64,000 nt of DNA from Phyllobacterium phragmitis (GTDB lineage: Bacteria > Pseudomonadota > Alphaproteobacteria > Rhizobiales > Rhizobiaceae): contig NZ_PVBR01000017.1 in assembly GCF_002980495.1 (NCBI RefSeq), positions 1 through 64,000 on the forward strand, read 5' to 3'. The notes beneath the pieces are model-generated. The model was not told where the DNA came from. It searched no databases and saw only the letters and a program-made list of their open reading frames with translations. Shown one piece after another: positions 1 through 8,436 of this stretch (the stretch's first letter is position 1; every line of letters starts with the position of its first letter). The position numbers and the translations under genes were made by a program.

Positions 1-126
1 GATAGCCGAAACGCCGTCGCTCATTGGCGAGATCGCGCAGCCTCAATCGCAATTCTACCTCCGGCGGTCGGCAGGACCGATATCGTACCATCTTCCGATC
101 CGCAGATATAATCTGGCAGGCCCGCC
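1..126 (-). pseudogene. IS3 orfB, continuing fragment, runs off the left edge
   Basis: This is the minus-strand continuation of the interrupted OrfB. From the junction it reads ACQIISADRKMVRYRSCRPP, then EVELRLRLRDLANERRRFGY, and is still open at base 1. The sequence is the N-terminal third of an IS3-family transposase, before the integrase core. Nothing within these 126 bases other than the IS256 insertion damages it. The catalytic DDE residues would lie outside the window. Confidence 0.85.
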
Positions 127-153
127 GATAACGTAAAGAATCTTTCGCACTTT
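119..153. repeat. Left target duplication (119-126) and left inverted repeat (127-153) of the IS256 element
   Basis: Bases 119-126 are GGCCCGCC and recur at 1439-1446. The terminal repeat follows from 127, with its perfect core at 137-153. The base at 127 (G) also matches on the other side, so a 9-bp duplication cannot be excluded. I prefer 8 bp because the terminal repeats then align without a gap. Confidence 0.88.
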
Positions 154-1438
154 CAGATTTGACGGCTCCTTCTACCATGACGGAAGGAGCGAAGAGATGG
201 ACGACGAGAAGGATGCGGCGATGGGTCAGGTGATCCGGATCGACGAAGCGCGGATCAAGGATCACCTTGGTGAGATGGTGCGCGGGACGGTTGAAGAGGC
301 GCTGAATACGATGCTCGACGCGGAGGCGGACCGATTGTGCGGCGCGGGGCGCTATGAACGCAATGAAGGCCGCCAGGACAGGCGAGCCGGCAGCTACGAG
401 CGGGCCCTGCACACCAAGGCGGGCGAGGTGAAGCTGAAGGTGCCGAAGTTGCGCCGCCAGACCTTCGAGACGGCCATCATCGAGCGTTACCGACGGCGGG
501 AGAGCTCGGTCGAAGAGGCCTTGATCGAGATGTATCTGGCCGGTGTCTCGGTGCGGCGCGTGGAGGACATCACCGAGGCGCTGTGGGGCACGCGGGTCAG
601 CCCTGGCACGGTTTCGAACCTGAACAAGAAGATCTACACGAAGATCGAGGAATGGCGGAACCGGCCGATCGAGGGCGATCACCCCTATCTCTATCTTGAC
701 GGCATCGTGATGAAGCGAACCTGGGCGGGCGAGGTGCGCAACGTCTCGCTGCTGGTGGCCAGCGCGGTCAATGCCGAGGGCTATCGCGAGATCCTCGGCA
801 TCTGCGAAGGCGCCAAGGAGGACAAGTCCGGCTGGTCGGCGTTTCTGCGCCACCTGGTCGACCGCGGCCTGAGCGGCGTGCAGCTGATCATCTCGGATGC
901 TTGCCGCGGCCTGGTGGAAAGCATCGCCGATTATCTGCCCGAGGCGCGCTGGCAGCGCTGCATGGTGCATTTTTACCGCAACGTGTTCAGCCATGTGCCG
1001 ACGACGAAGGTGCGCGAGATCAGCCATATGCTGAAGGCGATCCACGCCCAGGAAAGCCGGGAAGCGGCGCAGGAGAAGGCCGCCATGATCATCGAGGACC
1101 TACGCCGCCAGAAGCTCGGGAAAGCGGCCGATTTGATCGAGGCGCATATCGATGAGACCCTGACCTTCTACGCCTTCCCCGACAGCCATTGGCTCAAGAT
1201 CAGAACCAACAATCCGCTGGAGCGGATCATGAAGGAAATCCGCCGGCGCACCCGCGTCGTGGGAGCCTTCCCGGACGGCCAAAGCTGCCTGAATCTGGCG
1301 GCGGCCCGGCTGAGGCACATCGCGGGCAGTCAGTGGTCGACGCGCAAATACATGAATATGGACCCGCTCTACGCGGAGCAGACCTCAACCCACGGAGCCG
1401 TCGCCTGATAAAAAGTGCGAAAGATTCTGGACACTACC
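127..1438 (+). mobile_element. IS256-family insertion sequence, complete, 1312 bp
   Basis: A complete element encloses one transposase gene. The ends are imperfect inverted repeats sharing a perfect 17-bp core (AGAATCTTTCGCACTTT at 137-153, and its complement at 1412-1428). Allowing mismatches, the similarity runs to the tips: GATAACG on the left and GGTAGTG read inward from the right. The 8 bases GGCCCGCC lie immediately outside both ends, which fits the 8-9 bp target duplication known for IS256 elements. Size, single long reading frame and termini all fit the family. It landed inside an IS3 orfB, so it is younger than that element. Confidence 0.93.
197..1408 (+). CDS. IS256-family (mutator-type) transposase
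   Basis: This is a DDE transposase of the Transposase_mut family, which moves the surrounding element by copy-out/paste-in. The 403 residues are full length for the family. The catalytic triad can be placed at D168 (YLYLDGI), D234 (IISDACRG) and E342 (NNPLERIMKEIRR), with the usual C-x2-H between the second Asp and the Glu (RCMVHFYRN, around residue 254). The ATG at 197 follows a strong ribosome site, GGAAGGAGCGAAGAG. The N-terminal region before residue 50 carries the helical, probably DNA-binding segment. No frameshift or stop interrupts it, so the gene looks intact and the element potentially active. Confidence 0.95.
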   Translation: MDDEKDAAMGQVIRIDEARIKDHLGEMVRGTVEEALNTMLDAEADRLCGAGRYERNEGRQDRRAGSYERALHTKAGEVKLKVPKLRRQTFETAIIERYRRRESSVEEALIEMYLAGVSVRRVEDITEALWGTRVSPGTVSNLNKKIYTKIEEWRNRPIEGDHPYLYLDGIVMKRTWAGEVRNVSLLVASAVNAEGYREILGICEGAKEDKSGWSAFLRHLVDRGLSGVQLIISDACRGLVESIADYLPEARWQRCMVHFYRNVFSHVPTTKVREISHMLKAIHAQESREAAQEKAAMIIEDLRRQKLGKAADLIEAHIDETLTFYAFPDSHWLKIRTNNPLERIMKEIRRRTRVVGAFPDGQSCLNLAAARLRHIAGSQWSTRKYMNMDPLYAEQTSTHGAVA

Positions 1439-1446
1439 GGCCCGCC
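1412..1446. repeat. Right inverted repeat (1412-1438) and right target duplication (1439-1446) of the IS256 element
   Basis: The core at 1412-1428 is the exact complement of the left core. The terminus continues to 1438, and GGCCCGCC follows at 1439-1446. If one copy of GGCCCGCC is removed together with the element, the interrupted IS3 orfB is rejoined in frame. Confidence 0.88.
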
Positions 1447-1513
1447 GTTCCGAAAGCCCCATGACGGCCTTCAGATGCGCGACGGCGTCGCGTTTGGCGG
1501 CGGGCCCTACCAT
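1439..1513 (-). pseudogene. IS3 orfB, 5' fragment, broken by the IS256 insertion
   Basis: The minus-strand frame begins at the ATG at 1513 and reads MVGPAAKRDAVAHLKAVMGL, then SERRA, up to the insertion point. It is the start of an IS3-family (IS407-like group) DDE transposase, which would normally be made as an OrfAB fusion by -1 frameshifting. The frame is picked up at 126 on the far side of the IS256 element. Splicing the two sides gives SERRACQIISADRKMVRYRS, which is typical of these OrfB proteins and shows that the break is caused only by the insertion. Confidence 0.85.
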
Positions 1514-1773
1514 TTTTTTGCAAGAAGCTCGCGAAGTGCGGCTGCATCCAGCATCTGTTCGGCCAGCAGCTTCTTCAGCCTAGCGTTCTCGTCCTCAAGC
1601 GCCTTCAGCCGCTTCGCCTCGGAGACTTCCATGCCACCGTATTTGGCTTTCCAATTATAAAACGTTGCTTCTGAAATTCCGTGCTTACGGCTGAGGTCGG
1701 ACACCTTCGCGCCAGCCTCCTGCTCCTTCAGCACCGCAATAATCTGCTCTTCGGTGAATCTCTGCTTCTTCAT
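1507..1773 (-). CDS. IS3-family transposase OrfA
   Basis: An 88-residue helix-turn-helix protein, the DNA-binding half of an IS3-family transposase. It starts MKKQRFTEEQIIAVLKEQEA; the HTH (KVSDLSRKHGISEATFYNWK) spans about residues 23-42. A leucine-zipper-like helix follows (ALEDENARLKKLLAEQMLD), known in the family to mediate multimerisation. Its 3' end overlaps the start of orfB in the -1 frame across a run of seven A residues. It is intact, but its partner OrfB is disrupted, so this copy alone should not transpose. Confidence 0.93.
   Translation of the reverse strand: MKKQRFTEEQIIAVLKEQEAGAKVSDLSRKHGISEATFYNWKAKYGGMEVSEAKRLKALEDENARLKKLLAEQMLDAAALRELLAKKW
1513..1519 (-). other. Probable programmed -1 frameshift site (A7) between orfA and orfB
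   Basis: On the minus strand, the end of orfA reads GCA AAA AAA TGG TAG. Slippage of one base back on the A7 run moves ribosomes into the orfB frame, whose own ATG uses the last A of the run. A-AAA-AAx heptamers at this place are the known slippery sites of IS3 elements. Confidence 0.7.
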
Positions 1774-1970
1774 TCGTCCGTCCTTTAATGGGCCGGACTC
1801 TAATCCATCGTGGAGGAAATTCGCAGTGGCAGGTCATGGCAGGTCAACACAGTGAATCATGCTTTGCCAGGCAGGAAAACCACAAACGCGAATTGCAAGA
1901 AAACAACCCACAAACACGTCGTTTCCTGCAATTCCGGGATCCGAAAAACCGTCGATTTCTATGTGAAATC

Positions 1971-2003
1971 AGCGGCTTTCGAATTCTTCACGACCGACGA
2001 TAT
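1971..2003. repeat. 33-bp direct repeat, copy 1 (with 8288-8320)
   Basis: Bases 1971-2003 match 8288-8320 at 29 of 33 positions, in the same orientation; both begin AGCGGCTTTCGAATT. Read on the minus strand, both include GTGAARAATTCGAAAGC, which looks like the start of a coding sequence (V/M-K-N-S-K-A-A). The two copies bracket the fusion glycosyltransferase and the acyltransferase gene. Their role is unknown. Confidence 0.7.
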
Positions 2004-2076
2004 CAGGTCCATCTGATCGCCTGTGGGAAGTGAGTATTCCCACGGTGAGGCTGTAAGCGATGCAACAATTTTGCAA

Positions 2077-2190
2077 TTACCCACATTTAAGCATCCGGGC
2101 GATTTCGGTCCCAAGGCGGATATCGGTCAGTCGTTTAAGGCCCCGCCATACCACGGTGTTTCCGGGTAGTGGATTTGATTGCGCCATCAT
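2077..2190 (-). pseudogene. C-terminal remnant of a probable IS4-type transposase
   Basis: The minus-strand frame ends NPLPGNTVVWRGLKRLTDIR followed by LGTEIARMLKCG and a stop. I recognise the P-P-G-x-T-V-x-W-R-G-L-x-R-L-x-D-I pattern as the extreme C-terminus of IS4-family DDE transposases. The residues before it do not look like transposase, so only this tail remains. Identification is by pattern alone. Confidence 0.4.
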
Positions 2191-2291
2191 GGCGCGAAGC
2201 GGACAATCGTACCGATGCCGGCCGAAGGGGCATCCACCCATAAGTTCGCTACGTGTGAGCTCAAGATGATGAAAAGGCACGTCATCCATGC

Positions 2292-5200
2292 TTAATTATA
2301 CGCCTTCAACGTCGCTTCCCGAAGTGTCAAGATAGCATCGGAATTAAAGGCCTCCTTTACCGAGGCTGCATAATGGGGATAGCGCTTCGTCACCACATTA
2401 ACGCCTGCCTTTACGAGAGTTTCTTTCTCAGATCCAAAACTCGCTGTTCGCACGTGATAAACGTATGCCCACGGTGAAATAAGATTTTTCCAACCCATTG
2501 CATTTGCGCGCATGCAGAAGTCATTCTCTTCACCGTATCCCCGCGCAAACGCCTCTTCGTCGAAAAACCCGATCTGCGTTATTGCCTCGCGTCGAATGTA
2601 CATGCAGAAGCCCGATCCGGTGGGGACACTTACAGGTGCGCAGTGACTAGCACCTTGGACGATCTTTGCAGCGAATTCGTCACGTGTGATACCGGAAGGG
2701 ACGAGGTTTTTTTCATTTATATTGGGGAAAGAAAAAGCTCCAGCATTGTCACTCATCGCGGTTACCGTCGCAATGTTATCTTGTTGAAACGCTACCGCAC
2801 GCAAGCCCGCTATCCAGTTCGGAGTGACTATGGCGTCACTATTGAGCAGAATAACGTCGTCGTTAACAGCCCACCGTATTCCACGATTTATTGTTCGCGT
2901 GTAGCCAATGTTAATTTCGTTGTGCATAACTTCGACATTTGGGACTACGTTATAGCTGTCAACCATGTCTCTGATGCGTTCGTCGGTGCTTCCATCATTA
3001 ATGACAAGAAGTTTTACACGGCTCATATCCGAATTCTTTAAGACAGATTCAATGCACCCGCGCACTTGGTCATATGCATTGTAGACAGGAATGATGATTG
3101 TGAGTTGGGACGAACCAGCGGCTGGTATATATTTCGGTCCAATTCCAATCTGTGCAGCCCGCTCTGCATCAAAAACATTATCCAGTGCACTCGCCAAGCG
3201 TTCCCGCAGCATCTCGTAAGAGAATTTACGGGATACAATATCTCTCCCCTTATTTCCCATTGCGGAGATCAATGACGGATTGCGGCAAAACTTAAGAACA
3301 GCGTCCGCTGCCGCGTCTATGTCACGATAGGGAACGAGGAATCCATTGACGCCATCTTGGATTTGTTCGGGTATTGCACCCCATTCATAACCAATTACAG
3401 GCCGATGAGATGCCATTGCCTCCGCAACTGTACGCCCGAACGATTCGGCAAAGTTTGACAAATTCAACAGAACATTGATCTCGTTCATTGCCTCCATTGG
3501 GCTTTCTTTATAGCCAACGAACTTGACGTTCTTTGGCACTTGGCCAGAATTCCGCAATCGTTGGGTATATTCATTTTCAGGACCGATTATTAAGAATTCC
3601 GCATTGTTCGTCATGGTCTCGCAGATAGCAGCAATTTTAAGGAAATCTAATATACCTTTTTTAGGGATGTTGCTGCTGACAAGTCCGAAACGGAACTTAC
3701 CGTCCACTACGTTTTCGGTCGGGTAGTCTACCAGGTTCACCGCATTCGGAACATAAAAGGTGCGATGGTGACGGGCAAAGAGATTATAGGTTGCATTAGA
3801 ATTCGCGATCAAGAAGTCTGAACGTTCGAATACCTCACTAATGGCCTCTTCGGCCGTCATTGCCAGCCGCTCTTGCAACGGAGCATCGAGTGAGATGATC
3901 TCGCGTGCATGGATTAGTCGCAGTCGCCGCATTCGTTTCGCTGCATACAGCGGTTCTAACAGCACGATAGTATTTGCATAGACAAGAGAGACGTTATGTT
4001 CGGCAATTATGTCTGAAAAATGCAACACTAGCTGCTGATCGATGTCCCGCCGGCTATGCCATTGAGGGTACCGGAAAACATAGAGGCAATGAACCCTTTT
4101 CCGAATTGCCTCAACATATTGGCGATTGTTGCTGCTGGGGAGACAGGCAATAACATTATAGTTCAAAAAGTTGAGAGCTTCGACAAGGTCTAAAAAGCTT
4201 CTTTCTCCGCCAAATAACTGGTGGCCGGAAATATGCGCGCAGATTAGAATTGTGGGTCGATTTGGCGTTAGGTTGATATCGCCTTTATACCTCACAGGAA
4301 ACTCGAATTTTGTATCAATCTGTGCCGAGATGCGCTTGGCGGGGGCGTGCGCCGACGGTTTATCTATGCTGACCGACGCATTAGATGGGGTTCGTTCATG
4401 TTTTGGTGCGTATTTGCCTATCGTGGATCGTACTGCGCGAAGATAGCCATCACCGAACCTTTGGTCTGGTTCAAGAGTGGTTCCTTCCGCCCATTCGTTC
4501 CAGGCATTGATGAACAATAGTGACTCAGATCCTTTTCTGTATTGAAGTTCCTGGCTTATTATGCCTTTCAGCCATCGCCTAAGCTTTAATGGCGTTGCGC
4601 CATGGAAAATGCGTGAATCGTGCTGGCGGCGGGCCGTATTATCCCAGCCCATCATTGCCCCACGATGGACTTTCCACGGGTACCCTTGTTTAAATCGCTC
4701 TAGATCTCCTGTAACAACACCATCGTAGCTGAAAATCTCACCATTAAAATGAGAGTTCAAGTTTTTTACCTCGTGACGCTGATTATTGCGCTGCGTCTCG
4801 TGGGGAGGAAACAAGACGTAGGAATCCACGGAAAACTCTTCGGGAGCGCCTTCGAGCGGCTCAAGAGCGAATCGAGCAGCACATAGATGGATTTCTCCAA
4901 TACCTGCTTTCCTGCACTCCTGGCGCCACATTTCAGCAGTTTCTTTCCAGTTCGGTATGATGCGAATGCGATAGACAAGCAAAACTGGCTTGCCATTATG
5001 CCTGATATATCTCGGATCTCGCATCATCGTGATGAATTCACGAATGAGTGCCCGACTGCTCTCAAGAGAATAATTTTGCCGGAGCAATACAAAGCGCTCC
5101 TGACCGTCCCAGTTTCGTGACCAATTTTCATTAGCCCAGCAGACGCAGAATGGATGATCAGGTTTTCCCAACTGAAGCATCTGTTCAATTGGTTCATTCA

Positions 5201-6818
5201 GCACTTTCTTGCCATTAAACCAGTAATAGTAGTAGCAGAAACCATACACGCCATGATCTTGTGCCAAATCGGCTTGTCGTTGCTGCGTGTCCGGATGCCG
5301 CAAATCATAGAACCCTAGATCTTTGGGCAAACGGGGTTGGTAGTGATGAAGGAACTGGGGGCGACCCCGTATCACATTATTCCACTCTGTGAATCCCTTA
5401 CCCCACCATTTGTCGTTTTCTTCAACCGGATGGAACTGGGGTAGAAGAAAGGCGATTGACTTAATTTTCTTGAGTTCGGATTTCCGGTTGGACGGCTTTG
5501 ATGCCACGGAAGATTTCACCGTGTAAGCACCATCGTTTGCGAAATATCCGGCCAACGTCTGAAATTTGGCCAACCAGCTCGACTGACTTACGTTGGAGGC
5601 TCCAATTAGGTCTCTTTCGTGCAATTTTAGAGCGGCCACATGACGTAAAATCATTACGTTGAGATAAAGGTAACAGCCTCTGGGAACGGAAAAATCTAGC
5701 GCCGAAACCACAGAGCTCAACCGCGGCAGCACTCTGTTTAAAAATTGCCTGATATCATCAGTAACAAACGTCGCCGCGGCCTCGAACTTATCGGCGAGTA
5801 TGCCGATGTCCTCGTCAGTTGTTGCCGTATTGCAAAACTTCATAAAGCCGGTGCTTGTCGGTATGTCGGCGCCGGGTACAAGCAGGCATGCCGCCTCGTA
5901 ATCATCAACCACACTAGCATTCAAAAAATGTAGAAAAGCATGAATTTCACTATGAGTGGTTGAATATTGGACGATAAAGAAGTTCCGTACTCTTGAGCAG
6001 TTTGCGGCTAATCGACCTATGAGTGTTTGGTCGCGAATGATAATAAAAACATCAGATTCTGCGAATATGCCAATAGACAATTTCTTATCAAGGTCCTGCC
6101 AACCGGCATTATCATTGATAACGGCGAGGATCAGATTTTTTGCGGATGGGCCCAACGCCCGTGCCGTGAAATAATCGGGCATACCATTCGGCGCAGATGG
6201 CAAATACTCAAAATGGGCCGGCTGGCCTCCCATGAACACTTTTGATTTGTCAAAAGGGGAATGGGAGTCGAAATGCTGTTGTGGGCTTGGAACGACCGAG
6301 TTTGCGCCGACTGGAATAGCCACTCGACCCTCGCGGTAACCCCACTTGACGTAGTGGAATAATGGATTGATGTTTGCGGAACGAACATCATCATACCTTT
6401 CAAGATACTCTGTCGTTGCAAAATATTTGGAAGGATTTCGTCCTTCTCTCCATCCGAAATACTTGAAATGGAAAAAAGCATCGACGCCCGCTTCTCTAAC
6501 GTCGGCGTAGCAACTGTAGTAAAAATCTTTATCAAACAGCATCACACCGCTGTTCTCAAATGAAGTGTAATCCTTTCCGATAGGACTATAGATGTATGTT
6601 CGAAATATGCGTTCTGCATTTCTTATGAAATATCCGACTATGCGAGAATCTCTAACTATGCTTTTCAGCTGAGAGTTAAGGAAATTTTGATAACGGTATA
6701 AGAATGCAGGTGTTTTCATCCGTAGCCTAGTGGCCTCCAACTGTGGTCCGGTATTTCGTTTGGTCAAGCTTCCTGAACAGGCATTGAACCGCACAGAGCT
6801 GAGAGTGTTCAACGCCAT
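2292..6818 (-). CDS. Three-module fusion glycosyltransferase (WbsX-like, GT4, GT2)
   Basis: This 1508-residue cytoplasmic protein probably adds several sugars to a surface polysaccharide. Residues about 75-165 hold two copies of a short module with pattern Y-x(n)-D-V-x(n)-HY/F-x3-G-x2-EGR (FHFKYFGWREGRNPS; HYVKWGYREGR). Residues about 452-800 are a WbsX-type domain (FLLPQFHPVEEND, KWWGKGFTEWNNV, CWANENWSRNWDG, FINAWNEWAEGTTLEPD). Residues about 855-1215 are a GT4 glycosyltransferase (HISGHQLFGGERSFLDL; RPVIGYEWGAIPEQI). Residues about 1240-1508 are a GT2 domain with IIIPVYNAYDQVRG and LLNSDAIV, the latter standing in for DxD. The ATG at 6818 has a weak ribosome site; ATG 6719, preceded by GGAGG at 14 nt, is an alternative. 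The gene is clearly A/T-richer than its neighbours, suggesting transfer. Confidence 0.88.
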   Translation of the reverse strand: MALNTLSSVRFNACSGSLTKRNTGPQLEATRLRMKTPAFLYRYQNFLNSQLKSIVRDSRIVGYFIRNAERIFRTYIYSPIGKDYTSFENSGVMLFDKDFYYSCYADVREAGVDAFFHFKYFGWREGRNPSKYFATTEYLERYDDVRSANINPLFHYVKWGYREGRVAIPVGANSVVPSPQQHFDSHSPFDKSKVFMGGQPAHFEYLPSAPNGMPDYFTARALGPSAKNLILAVINDNAGWQDLDKKLSIGIFAESDVFIIIRDQTLIGRLAANCSRVRNFFIVQYSTTHSEIHAFLHFLNASVVDDYEAACLLVPGADIPTSTGFMKFCNTATTDEDIGILADKFEAAATFVTDDIRQFLNRVLPRLSSVVSALDFSVPRGCYLYLNVMILRHVAALKLHERDLIGASNVSQSSWLAKFQTLAGYFANDGAYTVKSSVASKPSNRKSELKKIKSIAFLLPQFHPVEENDKWWGKGFTEWNNVIRGRPQFLHHYQPRLPKDLGFYDLRHPDTQQRQADLAQDHGVYGFCYYYYWFNGKKVLNEPIEQMLQLGKPDHPFCVCWANENWSRNWDGQERFVLLRQNYSLESSRALIREFITMMRDPRYIRHNGKPVLLVYRIRIIPNWKETAEMWRQECRKAGIGEIHLCAARFALEPLEGAPEEFSVDSYVLFPPHETQRNNQRHEVKNLNSHFNGEIFSYDGVVTGDLERFKQGYPWKVHRGAMMGWDNTARRQHDSRIFHGATPLKLRRWLKGIISQELQYRKGSESLLFINAWNEWAEGTTLEPDQRFGDGYLRAVRSTIGKYAPKHERTPSNASVSIDKPSAHAPAKRISAQIDTKFEFPVRYKGDINLTPNRPTILICAHISGHQLFGGERSFLDLVEALNFLNYNVIACLPSSNNRQYVEAIRKRVHCLYVFRYPQWHSRRDIDQQLVLHFSDIIAEHNVSLVYANTIVLLEPLYAAKRMRRLRLIHAREIISLDAPLQERLAMTAEEAISEVFERSDFLIANSNATYNLFARHHRTFYVPNAVNLVDYPTENVVDGKFRFGLVSSNIPKKGILDFLKIAAICETMTNNAEFLIIGPENEYTQRLRNSGQVPKNVKFVGYKESPMEAMNEINVLLNLSNFAESFGRTVAEAMASHRPVIGYEWGAIPEQIQDGVNGFLVPYRDIDAAADAVLKFCRNPSLISAMGNKGRDIVSRKFSYEMLRERLASALDNVFDAERAAQIGIGPKYIPAAGSSQLTIIIPVYNAYDQVRGCIESVLKNSDMSRVKLLVINDGSTDERIRDMVDSYNVVPNVEVMHNEINIGYTRTINRGIRWAVNDDVILLNSDAIVTPNWIAGLRAVAFQQDNIATVTAMSDNAGAFSFPNINEKNLVPSGITRDEFAAKIVQGASHCAPVSVPTGSGFCMYIRREAITQIGFFDEEAFARGYGEENDFCMRANAMGWKNLISPWAYVYHVRTASFGSEKETLVKAGVNVVTKRYPHYAASVKEAFNSDAILTLREATLKAYN

Positions 6819-7124
6819 TAACTGTCAGAGTTTAGGTCGGCTGTGCGTACCATACTCATAGTGTGGGCTGCAACTTTGATAACTGGCGAATTTACCGAGC
6901 GAGGGAGATTAGCTCCTCGACCGCGAACAATTGCGTAGCGTGATCTGCCGCTCCGATATGTCCTTCTCCAGCCTGAGCAGCCACAAATGCTTGGTGAGAA
7001 GCCCGTGGCGCTGCCAGCGGGCACGGGGCCGCTCTTGGGAGCCCCGCCACCGCCATTCCGCGAATAGACAGAGTTGGGCTTTTGACATATGCGTAGCCGA
7101 CCCCATTATGGAGAACGCTTCAGA
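6819..7124. other. Divergent promoter region between fusion glycosyltransferase and acyltransferase
   Basis: About 300 bases separate two divergently read genes, so promoters for both are expected here. I see no clear -35/-10 pair and no convincing gene. Small overlapping frames on both strands lack family resemblance. Confidence 0.5.
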
Positions 7125-8237
7125 ATGACCGAACGCCGAGAGCGGCTCTATTTTCTAGACGACGGGCGCGGCATAGCCGTTCTGTACGTAGTGATCTTTC
7201 ACATCGTCTTCGTGCCAGCTATTCAATACCCGCGGCCGGCCAAAGTATTTCTGGAGTTCGGCGGATCAGGCGTGATCCTCTTCTTCCTGATCAGTGCCTT
7301 TTCGCTCTGCTACACGATGCCGAAGCATCTCTCGCATGAATACCCCATGCTCAGCTATGCCGTGGCGCGGCTCTTCCGCATTCTACCGCTCTATTATTTC
7401 ATGTTGCTGCTGACTATCTGGCGCGATTGGGTCTGGCGTGACATGACTTTCGATTGGAGCAAAATCCTCGCCACGACTGTCTTTGCATTCAACTTCAACC
7501 CACAATGGGTAACCGGTATTGTGTGGGCAAGCTGGACGATTGGCGTCGAAATGCCATTCTACCTGTTGTTCCCGCTTCTCTATTTCCGCTTGCGAACGAT
7601 CTGGCAAAAGATCATCGTTGCGATCCTAGCCGCATGGGCGGTGTACGCCTTCGACCAATATGTAATCCAACTGATCAGCGATCCGATTCTGGCCCGACGC
7701 TACAGCCACTACAATTTGCTGCATCATTTTCCAGTCTTTGTGATCGGAATGATTGCTTTCGACGTCTACCAATACGTCAAGACCAAGAACTTTGACCGCT
7801 CTACCGGTTGGCTGATCTCCTGCGTTGGCCTTAGCCTAGTTTGGATGATGGCTCTGAACAAGTATACCAAAACCTCATTCGAAATGGACCATCTGACGGC
7901 GATCGGCTACGCAACTTTACTGATCGGACTGTCGATCAGCCCAATCTCGATATTCTCCAACTCGATCACGCGGTTTTACGCCAAGATCTGCTATTCGACG
8001 TATCTCTGGCATCCATTCGTGATCTTCGCGCTTTCGCCGACATATCGCGTTATCTATGCCATGCCTATATCACTGTGGCTGAAGCTGGGTGCCTGCATCG
8101 CCTTAACCCTCCCCGTCGTGACAGCAGTTGCTTGGTGTAGCTTCCACTTGATTGAAAAGCGTGGTGATCGCATGGGAAAGATATTCCTCAAGTGGGCATC
8201 GGACCGCAGGCGCGCCGTTCCCGCGCCTGTAGAATGA
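7125..8237 (+). CDS. Membrane acyltransferase of the acyltransferase-3 family
   Basis: This integral membrane enzyme probably transfers an acyl (often acetyl) group to a sugar of the neighbouring polysaccharide. From ATG 7125 it has 370 residues, the usual size. The N-terminus carries the family's active-site region, FLDDGRGIAVLYVVIFH, with R and H at the expected places. About ten hydrophobic segments follow, including WASWTIGVEMPFYLLFPLLY, which matches the conserved W-x-L-x-x-E-x-x-F-Y pattern. The frame is open further upstream to 7089, but 7125 has GGAG about 11 nt before it and begins at the normal family start. It is the only plus-strand gene in the polysaccharide locus. Confidence 0.9.
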   Translation: MTERRERLYFLDDGRGIAVLYVVIFHIVFVPAIQYPRPAKVFLEFGGSGVILFFLISAFSLCYTMPKHLSHEYPMLSYAVARLFRILPLYYFMLLLTIWRDWVWRDMTFDWSKILATTVFAFNFNPQWVTGIVWASWTIGVEMPFYLLFPLLYFRLRTIWQKIIVAILAAWAVYAFDQYVIQLISDPILARRYSHYNLLHHFPVFVIGMIAFDVYQYVKTKNFDRSTGWLISCVGLSLVWMMALNKYTKTSFEMDHLTAIGYATLLIGLSISPISIFSNSITRFYAKICYSTYLWHPFVIFALSPTYRVIYAMPISLWLKLGACIALTLPVVTAVAWCSFHLIEKRGDRMGKIFLKWASDRRRAVPAPVE

Positions 8238-8287
8238 TTACTGTGTCCCCTTATGGATACGCTTCCGACGTCGATGCTGCGTGAAGA

Positions 8288-8320
8288 AGCGGCTTTCGAA
8301 TTTTTCACGGCCGACAACAT
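8288..8320. repeat. 33-bp direct repeat, copy 2 (with 1971-2003)
   Basis: This copy lies in the 199-base gap between the acyltransferase and the sulfotransferase. It differs from copy 1 at four positions. A shorter, gapped relative may overlap the start codon of the sulfotransferase gene near 9952-9975, where the minus strand reads ATATCGTCTGTGACGAAAGC. Confidence 0.7.
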
Positions 8321-8436
8321 ACCAATTGGCACCGAAGAGACGGATGCGCGGATCAATTTGATGTCCGTCTTTCTTAGAGCTTGTTATTTGTTCCCGATCG
8401 ACGCTTCACAGGTGAATATCCCAATCCTTGTATCCA

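Larger units (their letters stand above)
1..1836 (-). mobile_element. IS3-family element, partial, interrupted by an IS256-family element
   Basis: This is the right-hand part of an IS3-family insertion sequence whose orfA and orfB read on the minus strand. orfA is intact, and orfB is split by the IS256-family element at 127-1438 and then leaves the window at base 1. The outer end is tentatively placed at 1836, where the minus strand begins TGACCTGCCACTGCG, a plausible IS3 terminus because these ends usually begin TG. The 10-mer tggcaggtca is doubled at 1827-1846, so the true end could instead be 1846. The other end lies outside the window and cannot be checked. Confidence 0.75.
1774..2291. 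other. Intergenic stretch with IS end, direct-repeat copy and transposase remnant
   Basis: No intact gene is seen in these 518 bases. It contains the probable IS3 terminus (to 1836 or 1846), the tandem 10-mer at 1827-1846, one copy of the 33-bp repeat also found at 8288-8320, and a C-terminal scrap of a probable IS4-type transposase ending at 2077. The composition is visibly A/T-richer than the catabolic regions further right. Confidence 0.7.
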
